NCBI RefSeq assembly: GCF_003096035.1
Contig: NZ_CP029186.1
Span: 1,067,001-1,131,000 of the forward strand
Direction of reading: 5' to 3'
DNA: 64,000 nucleotides
From: Flavobacterium album
GTDB lineage: Bacteria; Bacteroidota; Bacteroidia; Flavobacteriales; Flavobacteriaceae
Part shown: positions 35,027 to 43,108 of the stretch, one piece after another
How positions within the stretch are numbered: position 1 is the first letter of the stretch
Layout: each line of letters opens with the position of its first letter
Program-made: the position numbers and the translations under genes
The notes under the pieces: model-generated
Seen by the model: the letters and a program-made list of their open reading frames with translations, nothing else
What the model was told of the DNA's origin: nothing
The model's database searches: none

Positions 35027-35565
35027 TTTGCTGAAGGTAAACTATTTCCCTGCTGCGTTTCAATTTTTTCCTTTAATATCATCCTTGCCCGTGCAAGGTT
35101 CGATTTCGATGTGCCGTCGCTAATGCCCAGCATCTCCCCAATTTCTTTGTGCGAGTAGCCGTCTATCACATACAGGTTAAAAACCATCCGGTACCTGTCG
35201 GGGAGCGCCTGTATGATGGAGACCAGGAACTCCATACTCACTGAGTCGTCTTCAATTTCTACATCGGGCTCATCGGGAATGTTCTCACTAACGATATCAA
35301 AAATACCTTCTGTACGGTACCGTTGCAATACGTTATTCACCATCACCCTTTTGGCCCAGCCTTCAAAAGACCCTTTGAACTGGTACTGGCCTATTTTTTT
35401 AAATATAAGCAGGAAACCATCCTGGAGGTTGTCCTGAGCATCCTCATAATTGCGCGAGTACTTCAGGCACACCGCAAACAGCTTTGGGGCAAATAGCCTG
35501 TATAACTGTTCCTGTGCCTTTATGCTGTCCTTCTGACAATTCTGTATGAGTTGCTCTAACCCCAA
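35023..35565 (-). CDS. ECF RNA polymerase sigma factor
   Basis: A 180-residue extracytoplasmic-function sigma factor. Region 2 (LYRLFAPKLFAVCLKYSRNY, then EDAQDNLQDGFLLIFKKIGQ) and region 4 (LPDRYRMVFNLYVIDGYSHK, then EIGEMLGISDGTSKSNLARA) are complete. The longer frame runs into the upstream lipoprotein gene, and homologues start with a short MxLEQLI sequence, so TTG 35565 (GLEQLIQNC) is chosen. Operon order is lipoprotein, sigma, anti-sigma/barrel. Confidence 0.88.
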   Translation of the reverse strand: MGLEQLIQNCQKDSIKAQEQLYRLFAPKLFAVCLKYSRNYEDAQDNLQDGFLLIFKKIGQYQFKGSFEGWAKRVMVNNVLQRYRTEGIFDIVSENIPDEPDVEIEDDSVSMEFLVSIIQALPDRYRMVFNLYVIDGYSHKEIGEMLGISDGTSKSNLARARMILKEKIETQQGNSLPSAK

Positions 35566-35584
35566 TGAGTTCCATTTATTTTGT

Positions 35585-36010
35585 TTATTGATGTACCGGT
35601 ACTTCCATTTCAAGAAATTGCTGGTTACCGTCTGCGTCGTCTCCCTGGTAAAATTTAAACCGGTAGCTGGTGCCTGCATAGGTAGATGAACACGTAAAAT
35701 CAAATGATGACTCATCCGGCTCCAGCCCATCCAAAGGCGTGCATTGTGCATCTTCTATAACAAGGGTTTGTACAGCTATAATCTCTGCAGAAGTATCATT
35801 GGGATCATGATAAAAACCATCAAAATAGTAGCAGTCATTCGGCCTTTTGTATTTAACTTTGATCTCATACGTTTGTCCGAAGACCATTTCTTCAGGCATT
35901 TCTACGCTTACAACCGGAACAAATGCCACATGGAATTTAAGGGTGTCAGGCTCATCGGTACAGGCTATTGCCGCACCCAGAACGGCAAATAATAGTAGCA
36001 GCTTTTTCAT
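35585..36010 (-). CDS. Small lipoprotein of the sigma operon
   Basis: Unrecognised function. The 141-residue product has a signal peptide with lipobox AAIAC (Cys near 17). The mature part looks like an all-beta domain, with four Cys residues in QCTPLDGLEP, CYYF and FTCSS. It lies 19 bases upstream of the sigma gene and downstream of a candidate ECF promoter, so it could be a surface ligand or sensor component of the same system; that is inference. Confidence 0.65.
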   Translation of the reverse strand: MKKLLLLFAVLGAAIACTDEPDTLKFHVAFVPVVSVEMPEEMVFGQTYEIKVKYKRPNDCYYFDGFYHDPNDTSAEIIAVQTLVIEDAQCTPLDGLEPDESSFDFTCSSTYAGTSYRFKFYQGDDADGNQQFLEMEVPVHQ

Positions 36011-36045
36011 AAATCGTTTCTAAATATAATTTCCACTTATGTTCG

Positions 36046-36073
36046 TTAGATGCACGAAACCCCGAAAGGTTGC
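36046..36073 (-). promoter_or_regulatory. Candidate ECF-type promoter of the sigma operon
   Basis: On the minus strand GCAACC (36073-36068) and CATCTAA (36052-36046) are separated by 15 bases. AACC at -35 with a CGTC/CATC-like -10 about 16 bases away is the typical ECF promoter form. No TAnnTTTG is nearby. Confidence 0.45.
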
Positions 36074-36087
36074 GTGTTTAAACAAAA

Positions 36088-36110
36088 AAAACCCGAAATA
36101 TTCGGGTTTT
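36088..36110 (-). terminator. recA terminator
   Basis: AAAACCCGAA (36088-36097) pairs with TTCGGGTTTT (36101-36110). On the minus strand it runs into eight T residues. It lies just after the recA stop. Confidence 0.82.
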
Positions 36111-36114
36111 AAAT

Positions 36115-37119
36115 TTACGATGCATTTTCTTTGATTACATCTTTTATTTTAAGTTCCAGCTCGTCGGCCAGTTCGGGGTTGTCTTTGATGAGCGCTTTCA
36201 CGGCATCACGTCCCTGCCCGAGCTTGGTATCGCCGTAGCTGAACCACGATCCTGATTTCTTGATGATCTCGAATTCTACTGCCAGGTCGAGTATTTCTCC
36301 GGTTTTCGAAACCCCTTCGCCATACATGATGTCGAACTCAGCGGTCTTGAACGGTGGTGCTACTTTGTTCTTTACGATCTTCACTTTGGTGCGGTTACCT
36401 ATTACATTCTCACCATCCTTGATCTGGGCGGCACGGCGGATATCGATACGTACCGAAGCATAGAACTTCAGCGCGTTACCACCCGTTGTTGTTTCCGGGT
36501 TACCGAACATCACACCGATCTTTTCACGAAGCTGGTTGATGAAGAACACCGTACAGTTGGTCTTGCTTATAGTAGCAGTTAATTTTCTTAGTGCCTGGCT
36601 CATAAGGCGTGCATGAAGGCCCATTTTAGAGTCGCCCATTTCGCCTTCGATCTCGCTCTTTGGCGTAAGTGCCGCAACCGAGTCGATAACCACGATATCT
36701 ATTGCTCCCGAACGGATAAGGTTCTCGGCGATCTCTAACGCCTGCTCACCGTTATCCGGCTGTGATATGATAAGGTTCTCTACATCCACATTCAGCTTTT
36801 CGGCATAGCTGCGGTCAAAAGCATGCTCCGCATCGATGAAAGCTGCGATACCACCTGCCTTTTGCGCTTCGGCAATGGCATGCAATGTCAGGGTGGTTTT
36901 ACCCGATGATTCCGGCCCGTAGATCTCTATGATTCTGCCGCGCGGGTAGCCATTTACCCCAAGGGCAAGGTCAACCCCCAATGATCCCGAAGGTATCGAT
37001 TCTACTTCCTCAACGGCACGGTCACCCAATTTCATCACGGTGCCTTTACCGTAGGCTTTATCCAGTTTATCTAATGTTAGCTGTAAGGCTTTTAATTTTG
37101 CTTCTTTTTCTCCGCTCAT
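36115..37119 (-). CDS. recA: Recombinase A
   Basis: Forms filaments on single-stranded DNA for strand exchange and SOS induction. The 334-residue protein has Walker [12 protein letters not shown], Walker [11 protein letters not shown] and loop L2 around [13 protein letters not shown], with FFINQLREK before it. The ATG at 37119 is chosen because the promoter (-7 at 37165-37172) overlaps an upstream in-frame ATG at 37167. No SOS (LexA) box was recognised. Confidence 0.97.
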   Translation of the reverse strand: MSGEKEAKLKALQLTLDKLDKAYGKGTVMKLGDRAVEEVESIPSGSLGVDLALGVNGYPRGRIIEIYGPESSGKTTLTLHAIAEAQKAGGIAAFIDAEHAFDRSYAEKLNVDVENLIISQPDNGEQALEIAENLIRSGAIDIVVIDSVAALTPKSEIEGEMGDSKMGLHARLMSQALRKLTATISKTNCTVFFINQLREKIGVMFGNPETTTGGNALKFYASVRIDIRRAAQIKDGENVIGNRTKVKIVKNKVAPPFKTAEFDIMYGEGVSKTGEILDLAVEFEIIKKSGSWFSYGDTKLGQGRDAVKALIKDNPELADELELKIKDVIKENAS

Positions 37120-37164
37120 GTTATATAGTATATGAATGTAAAAGTAACATTTTATTTGATGAGA

Positions 37165-37172
37165 CAAATATA
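37165..37172 (-). promoter_or_regulatory. -7 element for recA
   Basis: Minus strand TATATTTG, perfect TAnnTTTG, 45 bases upstream of the recA ATG. Confidence 0.65.
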
Positions 37173-37210
37173 AGAATATTTTCTAATAAATAAATTTATT
37201 TTGAAGAAAA

Positions 37211-37218
37211 TATTTTTG
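37211..37218 (+). promoter_or_regulatory. -7 element for the AT-rich orphan pair
   Basis: TATTTTTG, a perfect TAnnTTTG, 43 bases before the GTG start at 37262. It is divergent from the recA promoter. Confidence 0.5.
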
Positions 37219-37261
37219 TAGGTTTGATTCTACTTTTTATATAACTTATTTGCAATACACT

Positions 37262-37831
37262 GTGAGAAAGACTTTTTGGGTTTTGATGATATCTGTATCT
37301 TATTGTTCCGGTCAAGTATCGGGTGATTACTCTATTTTTTCTAAAGAATATAGTAAAGAAATAGCATTATTTGACGCGAAGGAATTTCTTTTTAGGGAGG
37401 TGTTGAAGACTTCTGATAAACCATTGAAGTTTGAAGTTGATCCTTTGGCTGCTGCTTCATCGGGAGAATTAACCACACTTAGTTATAAGTGTGAAGAAAG
37501 AGAAAAAGAAGGTCTGGTACTTGGATTTTATGGGACGTATTGGAATGAACACGGTGTTATACACACAGGTTTTGGTTTTAAACATCTTGATAGAGAAAAG
37601 GCGACCGAGTTTCTTGACAAAATTCAGCAAATCATTGATAGTGAACAAAAGTATTTACACGATGGTACAGGAACCAACAATATTGTCTTCACATATGATG
37701 ACATAGACATACTGATTACCTACGATGTAGTAACCAAAATAAGATTATTCTGGAAAAATTTTGATTCAACATGGGAAAGAACAGCTTTCGAAAGATCACA
37801 CAGAAGATTTGAAAGAAAAAAAACTAAATAG
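37262..37831 (+). CDS. Secreted protein of unknown function (AT-rich)
   Basis: Unrecognised. The 189-residue product from GTG 37262 begins RKTFWVLMISVSYCSGQ, a plausible signal peptide; a TTG four codons upstream is possible. The body is mixed alpha/beta with no Cys cluster or known motif; the C-terminus is strongly basic. Base composition is much more AT-rich than recA or trhO on either side, suggesting acquisition. It overlaps the next orphan gene. Confidence 0.55.
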   Translation: MRKTFWVLMISVSYCSGQVSGDYSIFSKEYSKEIALFDAKEFLFREVLKTSDKPLKFEVDPLAAASSGELTTLSYKCEEREKEGLVLGFYGTYWNEHGVIHTGFGFKHLDREKATEFLDKIQQIIDSEQKYLHDGTGTNNIVFTYDDIDILITYDVVTKIRLFWKNFDSTWERTAFERSHRRFERKKTK

Positions 37832-38237
37832 GTTATTATTGCTAAATAAAAGGAAGCAAGCATCAATCATATTGATTTTAATATCAATAGGAATGTTATA
37901 CAATATTTGGTACGATAGGAAGATCGATGCATTTGAATTCTTTTCTAGCATAATTTTATCTGGCTGTTTCATATATTGTATACCATATTTAAATTCAAAA
38001 GAATCTCTAATTGATAAAGAAAGTTCATATTCAGAAATATTTAATTTTATTTCAAAGGATGTGTTTAAAAACAGTGTTTTAATCAGTAGTATACTCTTAG
38101 CAGTTTATATAATAATGGGAATTTATATTAACATTATCGGTGAAAAAAACTCCCCTAAGATTCCCAAATTGTTATTATGTTCTTTAATTTACGCAATATT
38201 ATTTAGAGCCCAGTATAATAATGGTTTTAAGAAATAG
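37809..38237 (+). CDS. Small membrane protein of unknown function (AT-rich)
   Basis: Unrecognised. From TTG 37809 the product has 142 residues with about four hydrophobic helices (near 16-36, 41-60, 86-107 and 120-135) and a basic N-terminus KEKKLNRLLLLNKRKQ. No ATG start exists in this part of the frame; an ATG at 37761 would give a longer overlap. It overlaps the preceding gene by 23 bases and shares its low GC. Confidence 0.5.
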   Translation: MKEKKLNRLLLLNKRKQASIILILISIGMLYNIWYDRKIDAFEFFSSIILSGCFIYCIPYLNSKESLIDKESSYSEIFNFISKDVFKNSVLISSILLAVYIIMGIYINIIGEKNSPKIPKLLLCSLIYAILFRAQYNNGFKK

Positions 38238-38377
38238 GCCTATAAACTATAATGAATGCTATTACTCTATCGAAAGTATGAAACACTAATTAAGATGGAG
38301 CAAGATGATATTGCTTTTGCAGGCTCATTCTGATGAAGACCTTAGAGCATCAGACCCCCGACTAGCTTAAATAGCCC

Positions 38378-38430
38378 TTGCACAATTCACATTTTTCCCT
38401 ACCTTTGCCCCGGTTTCACCAATTGAAACC
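38378..38430 (+). promoter_or_regulatory. trhO promoter and leader hairpin
   Basis: TTG (38378-38380), 19-base spacer, TACCTTTG (38400-38407, perfect -7). The leader then contains the perfect hairpin GGTTTCA (38412-38418), loop CCAAT, TGAAACC (38424-38430), which would sit at the very 5' end of the mRNA. Confidence 0.65.
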
Positions 38431-38463
38431 TTTACATAACTTTCTCACTTAAAATTGTATAGC

Positions 38464-39810
38464 ATGCAACTGTTCAACACTTTAAGCGCGGAAGAAAGAG
38501 CCGAACTCATAGACCAGTCCGGCAAGCAGCGCCTTACGCTGTCTTTCTACGCTTACGCACACATCGAAGACCCAAAACAATTTCGCGATTCTCTATTCCT
38601 GGCCTGGGACCCGCTCGAGGTACTCGGACGTATCTATGTCGCTACCGAAGGCATCAACGCACAGCTGTCGCTTCCCGCGGATAACTTCTATGCATTCAAA
38701 GACCATTTGGACACCATACCGTTCCTCAACGGCATCCGCCTGAACGTGGCGGTGGAACAGGACGACCACTCCTTCCTGAAGCTGACCATTAAAGTCCGCA
38801 ATAAAATCGTAGCCGACGGCCTTAACGATGCCACATTTGACGTAACCAATAAAGGCATACACCTTGGCGCGAAAGATTTCAACACCATGCTGGAAGACCC
38901 GAACACAATTGTGGTCGACTTCCGTAACCACTACGAGAGCGAAGTAGGCCATTTTACAGGAGCTATTACTCCCGATGTGGACACCTTCCGCGAGTCGCTG
39001 CCAATCATCGAAGAGCAGATCGCCGCGCACAAGGAAGACAAGAACCTGCTGATGTACTGCACCGGCGGCATCCGTTGCGAAAAGGCTTCGGCATTCTTTA
39101 AGCACAAAGGCTTTAAAAACGTGTACCAGCTCGAGGGCGGCATCATCGAATATACCCGCCAGGTAAAAGCTGAAGGACTGGAAAGTAAATTCATAGGCAA
39201 GAACTTCGTGTTCGACCACCGCCTGGGCGAGCGCATTACCGACGATATTGTTTCCAACTGCCACCAGTGCGGCAAGCCGTGCGACAACCATACCAACTGC
39301 GCTAACGAAGCGTGCCACCTACTGTTCATACAGTGCGATGACTGCAAAGAGATCATGCACAACACCTGCTCGGTAGAGTGCCTCGATTATATACAGCTTC
39401 CGTTGGATGAGCAGGTAAGGCGCCGCCGCGGCATCATGAACGGCAATATGATCTTCAAGAAAGGCCGTTCAACAAATATTTCCTTAAAAGAAATCGGTGA
39501 AGCAGCTGATATCGCCATAGCGCCAAAAGTAAAGCCGTCGCCAAGGCAGCGCATCAAAAAAGTGCTGGTGGGCAAAGGCGAGCATTACTACCCTAAAGCA
39601 GGCGTAGGGCAATTCTCTGTTGAGGGTGAACTGAAACTGGGCGATACCGTGCTTATTTCGGGCCCGACTACAGGCGACCATAAGCTGGTAATTGACAAAA
39701 TGTTCGTAAACGGTAACGAAGCTGATACCGCATCTGCCGGCGACAGGGTAACGTTAAACCTGCCGTTCAGGATACGCCTTTCGGACAAATTGTTTAAATT
39801 GCCGGGATAA
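38464..39810 (+). CDS. trhO: tRNA uridine(34) hydroxylase TrhO with extra C-terminal barrel
   Basis: TrhO hydroxylates C5 of uridine 34 in tRNA using oxygen. The 448-residue product has the N-terminal acylphosphatase-like domain, a rhodanese domain with active-site loop YCTGGIRCEK (about 198-207), and a Cys-rich segment (about 266-306). Usual TrhO proteins end near 320-350. Here a further barrel (about 365-448; VGKGEHYYPKAGVGQFSVEG) resembles the C-terminal domain of U32 peptidases. ATG 38464 is chosen over a TTG three codons upstream. Confidence 0.88.
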   Translation: MQLFNTLSAEERAELIDQSGKQRLTLSFYAYAHIEDPKQFRDSLFLAWDPLEVLGRIYVATEGINAQLSLPADNFYAFKDHLDTIPFLNGIRLNVAVEQDDHSFLKLTIKVRNKIVADGLNDATFDVTNKGIHLGAKDFNTMLEDPNTIVVDFRNHYESEVGHFTGAITPDVDTFRESLPIIEEQIAAHKEDKNLLMYCTGGIRCEKASAFFKHKGFKNVYQLEGGIIEYTRQVKAEGLESKFIGKNFVFDHRLGERITDDIVSNCHQCGKPCDNHTNCANEACHLLFIQCDDCKEIMHNTCSVECLDYIQLPLDEQVRRRRGIMNGNMIFKKGRSTNISLKEIGEAADIAIAPKVKPSPRQRIKKVLVGKGEHYYPKAGVGQFSVEGELKLGDTVLISGPTTGDHKLVIDKMFVNGNEADTASAGDRVTLNLPFRIRLSDKLFKLPG

Positions 39811-39820
39811 TCAAACATGT

Positions 39821-40855
39821 ATGGATAATTATAAGCTGTTAAGGTTCAACCAGTCCATAAAGAGCCACAGGGTCAAATTCCTTGGGCTATGGCTGCTTTC
39901 GGTCTTAAATAAGCGGTACTTGTCTATACAAATGGATCCTGTGCTGGCCTGTAACCTGCGCTGTAAAATGTGCTACTTTACCGATGATGATTTTGTTCGG
40001 AAGAACATGAAGGGCACGTTTAAGGAGGAAGACCTGGAACCCATAGCTGAGGCAACTTTTAAGAATGCGCTCAAGCTCCAGATAGGCTGTGGGGCTGAGC
40101 CTACTTTATTTAAGCATAACCTGCAGCTAATAGGGCTTGCCAAAAAGCACAGGGTTCCCTACATTAGCATGGTAACCAACGGTAACCTGCTGAAAGATGA
40201 GGACATTGCAGCGTTTGCCAATGCAGGGCTTAATGAAATTATCATGTCACTGCACGGCGTTTATAAAGAGTCGTATGAAGATCTTATGGACAAAGGGAAC
40301 TATGAGAAATTCCATGCTGTGCTGAAGGCAATCACCGAGCAAAAAAAGCACACACCGGGGTTAAGGCTTCGGATTAATTATACTTTTAATAAAGATAATT
40401 TCCATGAGCTGGCCGACTTCTTTAACGTATACGGAAATTATGCCATCGATATTATACAACTGCGCCCAATAGACAAAATAGGGGAGACTGCCTATAATGA
40501 TTTTAGCCTCAGGACCATCGAAAAAGATTTCCCGGGCATCCTCAAAGTGATGAGAGAAGAATCAGCCAAAAGGCACATTACATTACTGGCGCCCGCGTCA
40601 GTCGTCCGCAATGAGGAGGAATCGCTCAAGGTACGATCGGGCAACGACAGTTCCTACCTCAAACCCTACACCTATTTTTATATTTCACCGAAATATTCGT
40701 GGAAGGATGACTACGACTGGCGTACCGAAACTTTTGCCAGTTGGCAAAAGCGCAACAGCTGGAATATGGAATTGCTGCGAAACGTCTTCCGTTCCCGTAA
40801 AAGCCTGGAGCAGGTAAACCGTAATATGCTCAATTACTCGGTGGATATCAATTAA
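39821..40855 (+). CDS. Radical SAM protein
   Basis: A 344-residue radical S-adenosylmethionine enzyme. The [4Fe-4S] motif CNLRCKMC (CxxxCxxC) lies near residue 45. GCGAEPTLF and TNGNLL follow, as in the radical SAM barrel. There is no clear C-terminal SPASM Cys cluster. Substrate unknown. It starts 10 bases after trhO and is probably co-transcribed, so a link to tRNA modification is possible but unproven. Confidence 0.82.
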   Translation: MDNYKLLRFNQSIKSHRVKFLGLWLLSVLNKRYLSIQMDPVLACNLRCKMCYFTDDDFVRKNMKGTFKEEDLEPIAEATFKNALKLQIGCGAEPTLFKHNLQLIGLAKKHRVPYISMVTNGNLLKDEDIAAFANAGLNEIIMSLHGVYKESYEDLMDKGNYEKFHAVLKAITEQKKHTPGLRLRINYTFNKDNFHELADFFNVYGNYAIDIIQLRPIDKIGETAYNDFSLRTIEKDFPGILKVMREESAKRHITLLAPASVVRNEEESLKVRSGNDSSYLKPYTYFYISPKYSWKDDYDWRTETFASWQKRNSWNMELLRNVFRSRKSLEQVNRNMLNYSVDIN

Positions 40856-40860
40856 TTTTA

Positions 40861-40960
40861 GGCGTGCCGCTTCCGCTGCGCTCCGCGTCGGGCCATCCGC
40901 TGTATCCCTCCTGCATCGGGGATGCCGCCCTGCCTACCGCAGGCAGGTACTGTCCCTCAC
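40861..40960. repeat. Composite intergenic repeat with CCTGCCT palindrome
   Basis: GGCGTGCCGCTTCCGCTGCG begins a GC-rich block that recurs in similar form in many flavobacterial genomes. It contains CCTGCCT-ACCGC-AGGCAGG (40929-40947). It fills part of the 367-base gap before the RicT-like gene; no gene is seen there. Confidence 0.55.
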
Positions 40961-41067
40961 GCGTACGTTTTCAATTCAGATATAGTATTGTATAACTTTA
41001 ATGACTTGCTATACTATTTAATATAGTATAAATCTACCAATAATCACGTACTGTCGGCACGCTTCGC

Positions 41068-41101
41068 TCCCCTCTCCTTGGGAGAGGGGTCGGGGGAGAG
41101 G
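41068..41101. repeat. Dispersed CCCCTCTCC-hairpin repeat
   Basis: CCCCTCTC (41069-41076) and GAGAGGGG (41082-41089) form a hairpin, followed by TCGGGGGAGAGGA. It closes the gap 40856-41222, which also holds the composite repeat at 40861 but no gene. Confidence 0.6.
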
Positions 41102-41222
41102 ACTTAGGAACACATATTAACAATTTCCTGTTCATAAAAAAATACTATCTTTACCCACAAAACGTTTTACAAGTAATTAACAAGATCCGTAGCGGCCAGG
41201 CCGCGATCTATATACACACACT

Positions 41223-42629
41223 ATGGCATGTACCAACTGTTCCACCGGGTCCAAGGACGGAACCCCGAGAGGATGTAAAAATAATGGGACCTGCGGAACC
41301 GACAGCTGCAACAAACTGACGGTTTTCGACTGGCTTTCCAACATGAGCCTGCCGGGCGGGCAGGCACCCTTTGACGCTGTTGAGGTGCGCTTCAAGAACG
41401 GGCGCAAGGAATTTTACCGCAATACCGAAAAGCTTACGTTAAGCATTGGCGACATTGTTGCAACAGAAGCTTCTCCGGGCCATGACATTGGTATCGTTAC
41501 CCTGACAGGCGAATTGGTAAAGATACAAATGAAGAAAAAAGGGGAGAAGCCCTATGGCGACCTTCCCAAAATATATCGTAAAGCCAGCCAGAAGGATATC
41601 GATATCTGGAGTGCGGCCCGCGACAAGGAAGAACCCATGAAGGTAGTTGCCCGCGAGCTGGCTATCAAGCTTAAGCTCGAAATGAAAATTTCGGATATTG
41701 AGTTCCAGGGTGATGGCTCAAAGGCCACTTTCTACTACACGGCCAATGACCGGGTGGATTTCAGGCAGCTTATCAAGGATTTTGCGCGCGTTTTCAGCAT
41801 CAGGATCGAGATGAAGCAGGTGGGCTTCCGCCAGGAGGCATCGCGCCTTGGAGGCATAGGGTCGTGCGGACGTGAATTGTGCTGCTCTACCTGGCTGACC
41901 GATTTCAGGAGCGTGAACACTTCTGCAGCGCGCTACCAGCAGCTGTCCCTCAACCCGCAAAAGCTGGCAGGGCAGTGCGGCAAGCTGAAATGCTGCCTTA
42001 ACTACGAACTGGATACCTATCTGGATGCACTGAAAGGCCTTCCGGATATGGATACGAAACTGTATACCGAAAAAGGCGATGCCTTCTGCCAGAAGGTAGA
42101 TATCTTCAAAGGGCTGATGTGGTTTGCCTATACCGATAATATGGCGCACTGGCATGTTTTAACTGCCGAGAGTGTAAAGGAAATGATAGCCATAAACAAG
42201 CAGAAGGAAAGAGTAACTTCGCTTGAGGATTATGCTGAAGAAGTTACAGCGATAGAGCCTGAAAAGACTTTCCAGAACGCCATGGGCCAGGACAGCCTTA
42301 CCCGTTTTGATGCACCTAAGCGTAAGAACAGGAAAAAACCGGGTGGCGGCAAAGACAAGAATAAAGTTACCGCAAATGCCGATGGCCCAAGGGATAAAAA
42401 GCCGCAGGACAAAGCAAGGAATAACAATAAGCCAAACCGTGAGCAGGGCCAGGGCCAGAAGCCCCAAAACGCAGAGCGCCAACAGGGGCCAAAACCCGAA
42501 GGTGCAGCAAACGCAGGGCCAAACCCTAATGCCAACCGAAACAAGGATAAGAACCGCAACAGGAATAAGAACCGTAACCGCCCTCCGAGGGATAACAATA
42601 ATGCAGGTAATGCAGAGAACAAAGATTAG
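41223..42629 (+). CDS. PSP1/RicT-like protein with disordered C-terminus
   Basis: A 468-residue homologue of RicT/YaaT, the Fe-S complex subunit that in Bacillus supports RNA maturation through RNase Y. A Cys-rich N-terminus (CTNCSTGS...CKNNGTCG), the PSP1 core and the Cys motif GSCGRELCCSTW...CGKLKCCLNY are present. The last ~110 residues are Asn, Lys, Arg, Gln and Pro-rich, suggesting RNA or ribosome contact. It overlaps gldH by 20 bases. Confidence 0.85.
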   Translation: MACTNCSTGSKDGTPRGCKNNGTCGTDSCNKLTVFDWLSNMSLPGGQAPFDAVEVRFKNGRKEFYRNTEKLTLSIGDIVATEASPGHDIGIVTLTGELVKIQMKKKGEKPYGDLPKIYRKASQKDIDIWSAARDKEEPMKVVARELAIKLKLEMKISDIEFQGDGSKATFYYTANDRVDFRQLIKDFARVFSIRIEMKQVGFRQEASRLGGIGSCGRELCCSTWLTDFRSVNTSAARYQQLSLNPQKLAGQCGKLKCCLNYELDTYLDALKGLPDMDTKLYTEKGDAFCQKVDIFKGLMWFAYTDNMAHWHVLTAESVKEMIAINKQKERVTSLEDYAEEVTAIEPEKTFQNAMGQDSLTRFDAPKRKNRKKPGGGKDKNKVTANADGPRDKKPQDKARNNNKPNREQGQGQKPQNAERQQGPKPEGAANAGPNPNANRNKDKNRNRNKNRNRPPRDNNNAGNAENKD

Positions 42630-43101
42630 CCTGTCGCTCCTTGGCGCGTTGATGCTCTTTTGCTCGTGCGACAGGCAACGGGTATTCGATGAGTACAAGT
42701 CGCTGGACGGCAAGTGGAATAAAGACAGTATCGTTTCCTTTGAATTTGAGCAAAAGGATACCGTGTCGAAATATAATTTATTTGTGAATATAAGGGACAA
42801 CAACAGTTACCCCTATAATAACCTTTTCCTTATCGTGCAGATGCAGGAGCCGGGTACCAGGGTGGTAAAGGTAGATACGCTGGAATACCAGATGGCCAAC
42901 CCTGACGGCTCGCTTTTAGGCGATGGCTTTAGCGATATAAAGGAAAGCAAGCTTTGGTACAAGGAGAAAGTTAATTTCCCTAAACCGGGTAAATATAAGG
43001 TGAGCATCCAGCAGGCTGTAAGGCAGGGCGGAAAGGTACCCGGCGTGCAGGAGCTGGAGGGCATAACAGATGTAGGTTTCAGGATTGAGTCAATTGAATA
43101 A
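42610..43101 (+). CDS. gldH: Gliding motility lipoprotein GldH
   Basis: A 163-residue lipoprotein needed for gliding motility in Flavobacterium. The signal peptide LSLLGALMLFCSC ends in a lipobox, and the mature protein is a beta-rich GldH domain. An ATG at 42601 is an alternative. The start lies inside the end of the RicT-like gene, and the PBP1A gene follows seven bases after the stop, so the three are one unit. Confidence 0.88.
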   Translation: MQRTKISLSLLGALMLFCSCDRQRVFDEYKSLDGKWNKDSIVSFEFEQKDTVSKYNLFVNIRDNNSYPYNNLFLIVQMQEPGTRVVKVDTLEYQMANPDGSLLGDGFSDIKESKLWYKEKVNFPKPGKYKVSIQQAVRQGGKVPGVQELEGITDVGFRIESIE

Positions 43102-43108
43102 AAATAAT

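Noticed and set aside
38238..38399. Small coding frame before trhO
   Set aside because: Only very short frames without homology; the region is promoter and leader sequence.
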